From positions 806,001-870,000 of the forward strand of contig JACGCM010000376.1 in the NCBI GenBank assembly GCA_014058105.1: a stretch of DNA of 64,000 nt, in the 5' to 3' direction. Made by a program: the position numbers and the translations under genes. Shown here piece after piece: positions 1-12,996 of the stretch (positions within the stretch are counted from its first letter, which is position 1; the number at the start of each line of letters is the position of its first letter). The notes below the pieces were generated by a model. That model made no database searches. It saw nothing but the letters and a program-made list of their open reading frames with translations, and was not told the DNA's origin. Origin of the DNA: Kingdonia uniflora. Lineage: Eukaryota > Streptophyta > Magnoliopsida > Ranunculales > Circaeasteraceae.

Positions 1-470
1 TTGTTAAATGGACTGCAGTTCTCTATGGAAAGTATCTGTGATCCACTACAGGTGGAAGTTGATTCAAAGCTCTTAGTAGACTGGTATAAGGGTGCTAGTC
101 TCCTCGTTGGCTGTCGAATAACATTTTGATTGGAGTCGGGAGATTGGTAGTAAATCAGAACAAGACATCAGTCATGTCTATGCTTGGTGACAACGTAGGT
201 TTGGGTACTTTCATATCTAACTATGTGTGTGCTCTAACTATGTATAAGGGTGCTAGTCTCCTCGTTGGCTGTCGAATAACATTTTGATTGGAGTCGGGAG
301 ATTGGTAGTAAATCAGAACAAGACATCAGTCATGTCTATGCTTGGTGACAACGTAGGTTTGGGTACTTTCATATCTAACTATGTGTGTGCTCTTAGTCTC
401 AGCCTCTTATGCCCAGGTCATCCTCCCATTGTACTGTTTCATGCTGATCTAACAAAGTGTTACCTTAAAT
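1..470 (+). mobile_element. Decayed LINE RNase H fragment with internal duplication
   Basis: The first 125 bases read, in the third-codon frame that gives VEVDSKLLVDW, like the C-terminal part of the RNase H domain found at the 3' end of plant L1-type LINEs. The frame soon hits stops, so this is a relic. Positions 84-235 are repeated at 242-393, so the following short open frame (284-472) is mostly duplicated sequence and is not a convincing gene. It lies just beyond the 3' end of the ArfGAP gene. The LINE assignment rests on about 20 recognisable residues and is moderate at best. Confidence 0.45.
84..393. repeat. Direct duplication, 152 bp, period 158
   Basis: Bases 84-235 (starting gtataagggtgctagtctcc) recur at 242-393 with essentially no differences, separated by six bases. 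The near identity points to a recent local duplication inside the LINE relic. Confidence 0.9.
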
Positions 471-601
471 AATTGGGATTAAAAAGAAATGTTTATACCG
501 TGAATAGCATTTCATAATATTAGACATAATCCCATGATTATATTTTGCTTCAAGTGTAAACCAAAAGCAGGACAGAGAAAGAGAGAGATAAAAAATATAT
601 A

Positions 602-3600
602 TTACCCAAAAGCTGCCATGTTATTGGGTAGTTGCTGCCTCATGTACGGACCTGAATGTACTGAAAGAAATAAGTGGCCAATAGTGCAAGTCACATGAGA
701 AGATGGAAAAATATGAGGACTATAAGTTTACTTGGAGTCATTGCGCCTGCATAAGATGGCGACTGTCCTGCAGATGCGTAAGATAGCGATTGGGGAGGAG
801 GCATCCACTGTGGGGAAGGATTACCAAGGCTGGAAGTGCGCAATAAGCCAGGAGGAGGTCCCATGTTTGGTAGCGCTCCTTGCAAAGATGACATATTTGG
901 AAACTACATCACAAGATAAACAAATGCAAATTTAGTATAACTTTTTGTATCCAGCCCAGAGGGCTCAGAGACATACTCATTTTTTTCGCTACATACTATG
1001 TGCTATGCAACTCTGCTACCACAGCAATTAAGTTGCATTGCGACTGTGGTTCACAATCTGCATATCAAGCACAATATTTAACTAAAGTTCCAAAAACATG
1101 TTCTTCCTCAATTAACATAATCAAGCGAATTTAACCAAAGGTCAGAACACGGTAACAGACGATTACAAACATAGACGTAACTGAAGAACAAAATATAATA
1201 TGCACACTCAAACCTGGCAGCGAAAAAAGAGAGAGAAGAAAACTACATAAACTTAAAATAGCCAACTAACTCTATAAAATGGTTCTTCTGGAAGCTGAAC
1301 ATTCTTAGTAGTTAATGTAATACTTAGAATTAAGTTAAATCATTCTCAGTCCTAAGAGTTTAGCTTGGTATTAGAGCAAGGTGATATTGAACAATAACTA
1401 GAGCTCTCTTGCTTCTCCCGGTGACGGCTTTTGCCGCTGTCAGACCTATACTCCAACTAATTTCATTTTGAGTTGGTTTATATTCTCCCCCATATCTTCC
1501 AATAGTTACAAAACTCTATATATCCTTTCCTTCATATGCATCCTATCGCAGCGAACATCATACATAACCCAAAGGAACAGTCCGTAAAAAGCCCCTATCA
1601 GATGAAGAAGAAGAATATCTACTTTTTTCAGATCCTTGCGCAGTAAAATCTACTGCTTTAAACATGATTTTTTTCTGATAATATTTACCTCAGCTTTAGC
1701 TACAAAGATGCTTTTGCAAACACGGCTAGTTTTACATCATATTTACTTCAGTTCCTCCAAAATACTTGTTCATAACAGTGCTAAATAATACTAAAAATCA
1801 AAATAGTTTATCTACTTACCGATGGTGCATGAACTAGTGTCGATTCATTGCTGAGATCAAACGGATTTGACGCTTTCGAGGGATGAGGATAAGTTGGCAT
1901 TGGCTGCAAAATAAACCCGGCAATCACAAATAGGAAAATTGGATAAATGTGTCAATGGAAGAAATTAATTTGAATTAAGATATTATTCACAAGTGAGATA
2001 CCACAGCAGTAGGATATTGCATTCCATATCTCATCCCATGAGATGGAGCAGCATGCCAACCTTGACCTGGTACAGGAACTGTTGAAAATGTTGCAGCAAA
2101 AAGGTCCTGCAAAGAACTCATTAGTTATTATCACTTGGGGTAAAAGAATCGTGGATCAAATATTGGTCGACAATATAGTGATTGTTTATCACTTGGACTA
2201 AATGTTTTAATCATTCTGCAGGATATATACCACCAAAAAAAACATCATCAGAGAGAGCTACTACCTCAGGGAGTTCCTTTCGTCCGGTAGTTTTTGCTTC
2301 TGGAATGGCAGATTGTGATGCAACTCCACCACTGGTCTCTGGGATTTGCTCTGTGACAACTTGAGATGGTTGTGGCCTCAAACCAGACAGTCCTTGTACA
2401 TTTTGCTCAGGTGATGAATTCCATGGATGCTACAAATACACAAGAAACAACATCCAAACTGGCTAAACAGTGCATCCATATAAGGGTCTTTATGAGATTG
2501 CTTGAAAATGTTAAGACTTTTTAAGCAAGAAAATAGCAATTACTCTTCGGTAATCAATAATTATCTTCTCCAAACCAATCTTGGTATATTGGAACGTCTG
2601 CAGTTATTGGTAAAACCATAGTAAATTCCGGTTTCCACCGATGGCTGTCTTTGCTATCACGGATCAATTTCGATTTGTATTAAATTCTTTCTTATTATTC
2701 AATAGTTCTGTTTGCTGTCACAGATCAATATAGTGGACCTTATCTATATGGTGTTTGTTTTGTTATCTTTTCATTTTTCTCCAAGAGTAATTTTGTTGCT
2801 TCCATTGGTGATTTCTTGCCAATGTCATGGGGGGTCAGAGTTTAGTCAAAAGTGCTAATAGTTTATCAAGAACCCAGGATTTTCTACTTGTGTCTGAAGT
2901 TATTGCTTCCATAGTGCTTACGAATTTCGGAGTTATGATAACTTATATCTTTTCTTCAGTATGTTTTGGTTGGTATTTGGATTTATCAAACAGAATGATC
3001 AAATTTAACTAAAGTGGAGAGTATGAAGAAATATGAACTTAGATGGCTTCATGTCATGGTTTTCCTGAAGATCTCTTCTCTGTGATCATCGCCAGTTACA
3101 ATTGATCTGCAATTTGACTTTTGCTGGTACTATTAGACCTTTCTGGTGTAAATGGATTTTTGTTTTTGAGTACCTATATAATCTGCAATCTTTGAGATTT
3201 CTCTGCTCTTCTTTCTTGATTTCTATGATTCTTCTGTCGAGATTTATACCTGATTCCAATATGCTGGCGCTAGATTCTCTAACAATTGTTCATAGGTTTT
3301 TCTGTAAGCAATTCAAATCTGGTCAATTATCCCTGATTGGTGCAAGTTTACTATTTATCTCGTGTGATTTCAGTTTCAATTATTTCTTCAGTTCATGCTT
3401 TGTTCTTGCTTATTTGCAGTTGCATCCGCGATTACGCCAGGTGGTGATTTGAAGTCATCGACATGTGAAGAGTGATCTTCATTTGGGCACTTTCAATGTT
3501 GCTACCAATAAATCCACCAGACATCAAAGTGAGTCGATATGAAATGGTTGATTACTTCCTCATTAAAGTAAAAGGGTGTGATATACTGTCAGTCTGTCAT

Positions 3601-6600
3601 GCTTTTACTAGATGAAAAAAGAAGGTGAAGTTTAAAGTTATAATGTTGAAAAATCTATGTTTCTTGGTTTATATGATTTAGATCGATCTGTGCTTTCTGA
3701 GCCGATGTGTTACCCATTGTTACCGTACTAGTTACTTCGCTGTCCAAAATCTCCTTGCAGTGTCTTCTAAAACCTTTTTAAACTTACTCTATCTGTTTGA
3801 TATCCTACTCTATCACTTGGAGGCCAAGTTTGTTCCATCTTTTGACATACATACATTACTGACCTAGAACAATCTAAACCTACTTTGACTTTGAACAATT
3901 CGGTTACTCCAAATTTCTTCTTTTACTCCTACTTTTACCCCCTTCTTCTCTCAAAATCAGAACTTGTATCCCTAACTACTACAGCGGCAATTTCTTGTTC
4001 GGAGCAGCTTGTATTTTTTTTACAAAGTTATAGGATACTAGATGTTCCTGGATACTTATTTGTTGATCGGAGCAGCTTATATTTTTTTACAAAATTATAG
4101 TCTAGAATTAAGGCAAGATTAGATTTTATTCGATTGGTTTCTATTATAAATCTATTGAGAGTTTTCTATGGAATTCATGTTTAGGGTATTCTAAATAATC
4201 CCCTTACTACCTACAAAAACTTGACAAGAACAAGAGATTGGCTTAAATGTGCGTTCTCTTTATTATCTTCATCTTTCTCAACAAATCCTGTCTACCTCTA
4301 TTCTTCCCTTCTCATATTGTTTGTGATTGATTTGTGTGGCTTCATTGAGTTTGTCCAAGTATAACTAACTGAGTGGACCAAAGTACTTATCATATTTGTG
4401 GTGGTTGGAAGTCTTTCACAATCCAACTTTATGGTAGTTATAAAGTTCTAAAGATGGTATTGTTGAAGTATAGATGTTGTTTGAGTTATACGCCATAAAA
4501 TTGAAGATTACACGAGCCCAATGAGTTTGATTTTTTTTATGTGGTGGTTGATTGAAAGCTCCCCTTTGTCTTTTCATTTAAGTCTGAAGTTGGTGAACTA
4601 TTGTTCATGCCTCCGGATTGAAGTCGAAGATTTAGGTTGAGCTCCAAGAATTTACCTAGCGTTTGCTGTGTGGAGCTGATTTTATCATTTTTAAATTTAT
4701 TTTTGCTACACATCCAAATTAAATATATATGCCAAGGAAATTAGCCATATAAGTGTCCTTTTTTTTTGGTACGCTTCCTAAACAACCAAAACAATTTACT
4801 GTAAGCAATTTTGTGAAGAAAAAAACTAATGGGAGAACACTTGTACTCATTTGCAAACTTCACCAATTGGGCCTAGAATCTTTATTAGATAAAAAAAATA
4901 GCCATGATATGTAACTCACCTGATTGCTTGGAGTCCCATTAGCTGATGACGCGAATTGTGGCCACTGCCCTCCATCATTAGCATTCAGAAAGAGATCACC
5001 ACTATTAACAGGTAAAGTTGATGCCATGCTTGCCCCACTTGTGGGTAAGGTTGACAAGTTTCCTACAAGAGCAACTGGAGCACCACCAGTAACAGGAGAC
5101 ATTGAAATGTTGCTTACGGGTGCAGTAGTTAAAGCAGGACCAGTAACGGGTAGCGTTGTAATGTTGCCAGCCGGTACAGGTGATGGAGCTGCAAGTTGGA
5201 ACAGCATAGATTCCAATGTATTCACATTTGAAGGGACCTGAGGTTGTGGGGCAAAATCAAAAGAGGCCCAGTTTCCATCGTCAATGGAAGGAGTTGTTAT
5301 CGTCTGAGAAACAGACTGAGCTGCAGGTACTATTGTTTGTTGAGTGGGTGGTGGAGCTGAAGCAAGAGGAGGCTCTGGATCAAAACTAAAGTCAATCAAG
5401 CTTCCTAAGCTCGCACTTTTGGGTTCCGCTGAGCCCCCATCATTGGATGCAAGGCTACTGGAAGATACACTCCTCTGTAATGAGAAACATTTCATGGTTA
5501 CGTACGTTACAATCAAACTCTAAAATCTCAGAAATATGAAATAACAAAAATGCTCTCTATTTCATTGATCAATAACCAAAAGAAAACTGAGATACATATG
5601 TTACTACTATAATCACCATGTAGAAATACCACATAATGAACCAAAATCGTTATAAAACAGAGTGGTCCTTTTATAAACTTTAAATATCACTTCTATGGTT
5701 ATTTGCACCACAACCCCTTTGACAAATAGGGACGGTCGCCATATTTAAAACAATTACTGGAGGAATAAGTCAGAATAACCCTAACTTCTAACAAAATCAA
5801 ATGTCACGAAACACTAACAAAATGATCATAACCCGTAACAGATGCCACACCTGAAATCCTACTCAATAACAATATTTCACCTGTGGGTGTGCAGAGACAT
5901 CACTTGTACCCTTGCCAATATTTGCTTTAGGAGGTTCACCAATACGAAGAGGTGGAACGTCATCTCCCAAAATATCTCTAACAGGGCGCACCATAGGGGG
6001 ATTGGTTGCGTCCAGGTCATTTTGACGGTTAGGTGACCTCCCCTCCAACTTGGACTCTGCGTCAGAAAACCTCCGCTCTTCACTTCTTCTACCGTTCCCA
6101 AATCTATCATCTCGGTGCCTATCATCTACTACCTCAAAACGTACAGGACTTTTCCTATGATCACCATAGCGAGTTTCTTGACCATATCCAGGACTTCTTC
6201 TTTCGTCATAGTTACTTTTGTAACCTCGGTCATCACTTCGCCCACCAGGACTAGATCTTTCACTAGAACGACGGTCATATGTATCTTCATATGGTGGGCT
6301 TCTGGAACCACCTCCGTACGTACTCTTGCTTTCATAGAAATCATCCTTGTCACCCTGTATAATACATACAGACACCATTTCGGAACATAAGAAAGTGTAA
6401 CTTCAACTAGTATTTCGAGTGAACAACAAAAAATGAGATAATATATGTACAAAAAAAGATACCGTCTTCGCTCTTGGCGGTTTATCAACACTCCTCTCGC
6501 CAGTATATCTTCTATCCACATAAACATGCTTAATAAAGTCCCGGAGCTTCTCAACATTACTATCAACAAACAGGTTCGAATAAGAACCATAATCATTTGA

Positions 6601-7478
6601 AAGATCCCCCACACTAGCACAAGACAACATAGAAGAAAACAAACCTACTATCTGGTGCCGAGTGACGTTGTGGATCCAATTCTTTAAAATATATCTCCCT
6701 TGCATGCTGTGATACAGAGAAAACAATAGTCCATAACATGTGCATAAGGAGTTGACCACTAATAGACATATCATATGTGAAAAGGAGATAAAAGTTTACC
6801 TCATTGCCTCCTCCTTGAAGAGCACTGACTTCTTGGGAAGTAAATTTAGCCATGGAGACAGATTTAACACGGTGTGTGAACTCTCGACTGAAATTGGAAG
6901 CCATAATAATCGGTTATATAATGTGCTTACAATCTATAATGTATCATGCCTCTTAATAGAAGCTTTCAAAGGCGAAGATTAACACATACAGAAGCACATT
7001 GTAAATCATAGGCACCATGAAATGAGTAAACTGCAATAAGTAATGGAAATAAAACAAATACGGAAACTTACTGTATTCCACTGCAGGTTGTGCAAACAAA
7101 GGTCCAGAAATTAGTGCACACATATTGTGGCCCCTGATAAGAGAAATGTTAGTATTGGTGACATTTTGTTCATGCAGGGTGTTTACATGGCATCAACATA
7201 GGGAAACATTCATACATCTAGAAACATAAATATGCATACATGGCTTTCTTACATAAAAAAACTTACAATTAGTTCGCTCGCATGCAATTCGAACAAAGTA
7301 CACACACAATTAGAGATATCTAATCCACCAAATAGCAATAGTAATGCAACTAAACAAACAAATATTGATAAAAACATACCAAACTATTGCAATTAATACA
7401 TCTCCTATTCTTCGGTAACTTCAACAAATTACGAATCGCTCTCTCGTTCTTCTCATCCTCCTTCATCCGATTCGCCAT
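602..7478 (-). CDS. AGD14: ArfGAP protein of the AGD14/AGD15 type
   Basis: Predicted GTPase-activating protein for ADP-ribosylation factors, acting on small G proteins of vesicle budding. Twelve coding exons: 7478-7380, 7133-7072, 6887-6800, 6706-6645, 6559-6463, 6354-5881, 5474-4920, 2429-2265, 2106-2002, 1903-1820, 903-732, 660-602. All introns are GT-AG and the phases close to 2022 nt (673 aa). Residues 1-115 form the ArfGAP domain: the zinc finger CX2CX16CX2C is at C27, C30, C47, C50, and the arginine finger is R55 (SGIHREF). The middle is Arg/Ser/Asp-rich, then Ser/Pro/Thr-rich. A conserved block TTGRKELPEDLF lies near residue 500, and the C-terminus is Gly/Pro/Met-rich. The start is the first ATG in a MANRMKEDEKNER context. 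A likely 5'-UTR intron spans about 7496-7585. The gene appears intact; the symbol follows family resemblance and is not an orthology test. Confidence 0.93.
904..1819 (-). other. Intron of the ArfGAP gene
   Basis: A 916-bp intron between the penultimate coding exons. It is AT-rich, with no coding-like frame and no terminal repeats that I can see. Confidence 0.8.
2430..4919 (-). other. Large 2.5-kb intron of the ArfGAP gene
   Basis: The longest intron of this gene. It holds T-rich plus-strand frames (for example 3102-3452) with no recognisable domain. A short direct repeat, ggagcagctt(a/g)tatttttt at 4001 and 4069, is present. The plus strand around 2640-3560 has the T-rich look of a plant 5'-UTR intron, so an inserted promoter or leader fragment is possible, but no gene could be identified. 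Confidence 0.6.
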
Positions 7479-7739
7479 TCTCCTCAAATCAAACCCTAAA
7501 TATCATCGAACACACAACATTTCAACATCAGATGAGCAAATCTAAACAATCAAACAACAGTAATTCAACAAGAGGAGATCAAAACCTGTGATTTTTGCGG
7601 AATTTGAATGTTGGTTTAGCTGATGATGGTGATGAAATCGAGCAAATGCAATGAAGAGAGCTGTAATCGATCGAATTGATGCATGAAATCGAGAGAGAGA
7701 AATTAGGGTTTGGTGAGGAAGAAGATCTGATGCAACAAC

Positions 7740-9266
7740 AATCGAGAGAGTTTCTATGAGTGGTCAAAGAAAACCAAACACAGGAAACGTAGCCGGTTTT
7801 CACGGTTTGAGAACCTGTTATTGCCGGTCCGAATTCAGAATTATTGATAACTTGCAATGACTAAAATAACCTCCACTTTTATAATACCAGCATCGGTCGT
7901 ACTAGTGTACAACAATGGTACAACAAGAAGCTAAATTTGTCGATGGTAGGTAGTTCCTGCTTGGTATATATGCACTTAATACAAGCTAAATCTTGAGCTC
8001 GTTCATAGGACAAACACGTTACGATGAAGCTACTACTATACTACTATAGACAATGACAATGCCTATTGGTGGTTGCTGTTGTTGCCGTAAGTGACATATT
8101 ATTCGTTAAAATAAGACAAACATATTATCCCTAGACTCTTTTTTATAGTTTTAAAGTTTTGTATGATCTACGAGATCGCAAAGGCTATATCTTTACTATC
8201 CTGTTTTGCTAAAATAATATGTAGAGGAGTCGTCTCTTGGGTATATTATATAAGTCAAAATAGGGACAACAAAAAAATTTCATTTCTCATGGGTTTCTCT
8301 CCATCTCTTCGGTGATTTTTCTCTCTCTCTCTCTACGATTTCTCATTCTCTTTCTCTTTTTCTCCACAATTTTCCTTTTCTTATAATTCGTTATTCAAGC
8401 TGCGGCGAAGTACTAGGACCCCACTTGATATTTACGTCATCGTCGTCGCTGTCGTCTCTCTTTTGTCATCATTCTTCATCTCTCTTTCTCATTAGCCATA
8501 TCTCAACTCAAAATTTAAAAGTTATGACAATGTTAATTATAATCAAAATTAAACTTGAGAGAGAATGATTAAGTTAATTTGGGTATATGATTGTGAGAAT
8601 TTTTATTAAAATTCATATTTGGATGAGCTTTCGAGAAGAAATTTACGAAAATATTTTTTAGGTTTTTTCTCATCTATGTTTGGCAGTAGTTTTCAGTATT
8701 ACCCACCAATGATAGTCTTTAGAAAGGGAGAATTTTATTTTTTATTTTTTTAACCCACCAATGCGAATCTAGCGTTTTGTATGTTTATAGGAACGCAAAG
8801 CCAACAACTTTCAATATTACCCATGACCGCTAGGACCCTAGTGTTTTATAAATTATAGAAACGCAATGCAAACAACTTTCAATATTACTCGGTTCGTGTG
8901 GTTTGCGCTCTGTTGCAAGAGTCCTAGAGGATTTAGTCAAGAATTGATGGTTTGGCCAAATAGCCTAGATACCTCCACTAAATAAATAAATAAATACTAT
9001 TGTGCCTCAAGGATATGTTTTTGGGGCAAATTTTGTTCCTCTGTGGCATAATAGGATTGATGACCAAACTAATTGGCGTTGATAATCAAACGGCCAAGAT
9101 TAAATCACTTGGCATAAATTGTCAACAAGTTTGTGTGGTTTTTAAGATAGACGCGCACACCAGATATTCTTAAGATGGAATCTTGCTGTAAAGAGTGTTC
9201 ATAGTGTCACATCCCTAATTATTCCCTCGCACTTCTGAACGAGCGTTGAAAACATTTGGTGTGCCT
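7740..9266. other. Intergenic region upstream of ArfGAP gene
   Basis: This separates the ArfGAP promoter side from the 3' side of the F-box gene. It contains a polypyrimidine stretch rich in CT repeats (about 8285-8350) and a direct repeat at 8769-8820 and 8838-8888 (sharing caacaactttcaatattac). No open frame with a recognisable product was found. Confidence 0.6.
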
Positions 9267-9609
9267 TCATATGCTAATGCTAAAAGTCCGAAAGTCAGAC
9301 ATGCAGATGAGTAACATAACAAAGATTCCAGCATAAAGCAAGCAAGCATTGTTGCTTACGGCAAGTTCTTTACTCAACTTGCCCAACAACAACAAAATAT
9401 GACAAACATATCGCCCTTTAGACCGCACTGAACGAAAGAGGGCCTCATAATCACAGAATGGGAGATCAAAACAAAGCAAATAATAATAGTTCAACCATTA
9501 ACATCAAAATAAACAGTCAAATACGTGGTTCCATAACCATATTAAAGAACATGAAGAAAAAGTACCCAGTTACTCACAAGAGAAAAATAAATAGAAAGAT
9601 GCATTATGG

Positions 9610-12600
9610 TTATTCAAGTAAGAGACGTACACCTTGGGGTCGAACTTCTTGAAGCCACTGGCATGCATCCTCAGCTTGTTTCTTAAACTTTCTACCAAAT
9701 TCTTTTTCAGGAAATATCGGAACAAGATCATGAAAACCCTTCTCATGATCATAACCTCGGTCTCTGCAAAGAAGAGTCATTTTCTTGAGAGCTTTTGCAC
9801 TGCTAAGCAAATACATAGCAATCTGTGTTTCCAAAGGGAAACCATAAAACCCCGATATTAGAACCTCCTCTAGGTAGAGATAGGGGCAGTCTGAAGGGCT
9901 GATATCCCACTCGTCTCTTTCACAAGATCCCAGCTGCATGCATTATTTAACGGGGTTAGAATGGATAACTTAAATGGCTCTTGCATACATAGAATGGCAA
10001 ATCCTTCGTATGATCATATCTATGATAATAGTATTTTTAGAAGATTTTAGAACTAGATCAAAAAATAATAGCAAACGCGAAAATGGGGGCAAGTTAAAAG
10101 TTGCAAACTTGGGGTCAAGAACAAATTCAGGGAACATAAATAAGTCATAGTTACGACAATGAAGTCTGTAAGAAAAACAACAAGATTAGTATCATAGATT
10201 GAAGACATACATGTAGTTCAAATCTATGCAAGTGGGGAGATGCTTGAAGAAGAAACATATAATCCCCAAAATCTTTGCAAGAGCGGGTGATCATAATTAA
10301 CTCCTTGAGATTAGTAAACAAAGACATCGCTTTAGGAATGAAATTTGAATTAGGAGAAACATCCAACTCTCCAGGTATTCCATTCCTGTAACACTGAAAA
10401 TCCAATTCATTCAATAATGTAAGTAAATAGTTTTCCTCCTAATGAAGAATTGGAAAGAAAAAAAAAGGCAATTGTTCCCCAAGCAAGTAAATTGTAACAA
10501 AGCATCATTAGTTTCACATACCATAACGCGGTCACCTTGAAAGATCAAGGACTCCAGTTGTGAAAGAATGGTTGAGATTCCATCAAGAGGACAAACAGAG
10601 GCAATCTGGAAGTAACCCCAGGTCATAAGGATAATTGCATTGACAAGCTTAGGAACATTTTTGAAAGAAAATTCCAGCAATGGCTCATTAAGAACTGTGG
10701 CGACGCCAGTAAAATTGAATTTTGTGAGATTTGGAGCAGAAATCTCTATATTCTCTATTGCATTGCAGTGCACAATAACTAACATCTTCAGTTTGAGGGA
10801 CGGGGAGCCGGCAACTTTAAAATCAACTTCTGTCCAGCAAGAATCCATAGTAAATTCTTCTAGATTTGAACTGCTGGACAAGATATTATCTACATTTCCT
10901 TCAACTAAATCAACATTCTTCAAAACAAGCGTTTTCAGCGAAAAGCAAAGACTGCTCTTGAAATCAAGAGGTTGCCCGTAGAAGCAGCCATTCAAATACA
11001 AGTACTTCACTGAACTTTCATGTTGATCTATGAATAGCCAATATGGAAATTTGTAGAGTAGTTTGACTTCTGGGGTACGATGTGAGACACAAAGGGAACC
11101 GGGAAAGAGATCATCCAACTTTTCGGACAAGTTCAGTTCCAACTTTTCAATACCCTTAGCTATTGCAACGCGAACCCATTCGTCAATATCATGATGTAAA
11201 TGATATAAAGCTTCAGAAATAGGGAAGTCAAGCTTAAACGACTCTAACTTTGGACATTGCTGAATCTGCAAAATCTGATGAACACATTTCACAAATTTGA
11301 GCTTCTGTTGCAGCCAAAGATGCCTCTCCGTTATGTCAGACAAAGTTTCACCTATCAAGTTTCCAACATCAAGGTTAACACTCGAGAAAGTAGACTTCCA
11401 AAGATACCTCCATCGGCATGAAAGGATGCTAGTTCTTGCTGCTTCTCTCATACTCAAGAACGACAAGGTAATGGAAAGTATTTCATCCGGCAATGCACTA
11501 AGACGGTCTTCCGCAATTTTATCAACCTATCATTAAAAGGAAGGAGCCAAATTACAGAACCTTAATATATGTGTAGTTTGTGAAAACAAGAGTGTAAATA
11601 TTGGGGAAAAAATACATTCATTTTTTACATGAGAAAAGTATGGAGTCTGAGAATCTAGAGAGAAATTTGGTCGCATGCTGACTTATATGTTGCAAATAAG
11701 CTCACATTATATATTTTCTTTCATTTTCCACAACCAACAAAACTTAGAATAGATTTCTATGAATTCGTTTGTACTATTTTCATATAGATCTGTATTTGTT
11801 AGCCTTATTTTTCCACAAACCAAATTAAACCTTTCTGATTCAACTTTCAAGGGAGGAAAAAATGTTAGGATTATGGCTCAAAACAGGGGAAAGTCATTCA
11901 AACGAGTGGGGAAGTCGTTCAAACGAGTGGGGAAGTCGTTCGAACGACACAGTTTCCGTTGAAGTCGTTAGAACGACTCATGAGGTCGTTCGAACGAAAA
12001 AGGCTCTGTTTGTTTGTTTCTAAGTTCGTTTTGAAGGGGATTTAATCCAAAGCGACGGATTATCTCGTGATGCGTACTTCGGAGATGACCTAATGGAAAG
12101 CCTATAAATATAGAGTGTATGTTAAAGGCCTTTGTACAGGAGAAAGAGTTAGAGAGAGAAAAGGGAGAAATCTAGAGTTTTGCTCTGGAGAGATTTCTTG
12201 GGTTTTCTTTCTAGGATTTCTTGCTGGGGATTATCTGTAAGGGTAGAGGTGAGGTTGAGTGATCTCTTCAACTTATTGTAACCCTAAGTGATAATATATT
12301 CATCGTGCTTGTCGGGGGTGGTTTTGATCCTTTAAAGGGTTTCCACCTAAATTAAACCTTGTGCATGTGATTATAGCCTTTGTTTGAATTCTCCATGGTT
12401 AGAGTTGGTTCTTCAAGTTCTTGCTAAATCGTATTGTGCTTCCGCGTTGCGATTTGCCCCCTCGGTTTCCCAACAAAAAATCCCTTAGGTAGTGTTTCTA
12501 CCTGCTACTGTTATTAATCCTCTTAGTGTTCCACTGTGAAGTTCACTAAAAATGCATATCAAGCATGCCACAGTTGTTATATAATTAAGAGGATACAATG

Positions 12601-12996
12601 ATTTTTTACGACGCAAGGGTCGAAAATCCCACTAAAAATGCTTGTGATCATTTTTCTTAAGTTCTAATGTGAAGTCTAGTGAAAATAGATATCACGCATG
12701 TCGATATGTTAGTGTTGTAAATGACGAGGTTGAAGTGATATATTGAGAAAGAAAAGACCAAAATTAAAGGATCAAAAGACATCTTGAATACAAAATTCCG
12801 CTATTAGACAGTGAAGTTGTGTCTAGTGGATGATGTTGATTTTTCGTTCCTTTCGGTCCGATTTATTGAACAGCTTAAATTAAAAGGAAATAGATTGCTT
12901 GAGCTTACTATTAATATGGAAGGTTTAGTTTACCTGCAACACTTCAGATCGAGTCTTCTTCCCCATTTGATTCCACTGTCTCTCTCTTCGCTTCAT
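9610..12996 (-). CDS. F-box/LRR/FBD protein
   Basis: Probable substrate receptor of an SCF ubiquitin ligase. Four coding exons: 12996-12934 (21 codons), 11526-10522, 10393-10211, 9933-9610; all junctions are GT-AG in phase 0, giving 524 aa. The F-box is at about residues 27-66 (DRLSALPDEILSITLSFL). Leucine-rich repeat-like segments follow, and the C-terminal exons carry the FBD region (ELH, then CPYLYLEEVLISGF and a Lys-rich helix). The small first exon was found by eye: its MKRRERQW start and basic MGKKTR stretch fit the usual N-terminus before an F-box, and its donor gtaaac joins in frame to VDKIAEDRL. Intron 1 is 1407 bp and contains a solo LTR. The last exon could end earlier at a donor near 9625 if a further exon exists; the in-frame stop at 9610 is the simpler reading. 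Confidence 0.88.
11863..12475 (+). mobile_element. Solo LTR (613 bp) in F-box gene intron
   Basis: The element starts TGTTAGG and ends CCCAACA, the canonical TG...CA termini with a short imperfect inverted repeat. It is flanked on both sides by AAAAA, a possible 5-bp target-site duplication, although this is weak because it is homopolymeric. Inside are three tandem copies of a unit close to gtggggaagtcgttcaaacga (about 11885-11950), a TATA box (12103-12110) and an A/T-rich possible polyadenylation zone near 12290. No second LTR or internal region is present, so it is best read as a solo LTR. It lies antisense to the F-box gene. Confidence 0.78.
12103..12110 (+). promoter_or_regulatory. TATA box of the solo LTR
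   Basis: The string tataaata lies in the middle of the LTR, where the U3/R boundary of an LTR promoter is expected. If active it would drive transcription antisense to the F-box gene. Confidence 0.5.

Noticed and set aside
1366..1377. tggtattagagc resembles the tRNA-Met primer-binding site of retroelements
   Set aside because: One mismatch to the usual word, no LTR upstream and no coding relic downstream; it lies in an intron of the ArfGAP gene.
3102..3452. 116-codon plus-strand frame in the ArfGAP intron
   Set aside because: Phe/Leu/Ser-rich translation of T-rich intron DNA with no domain.
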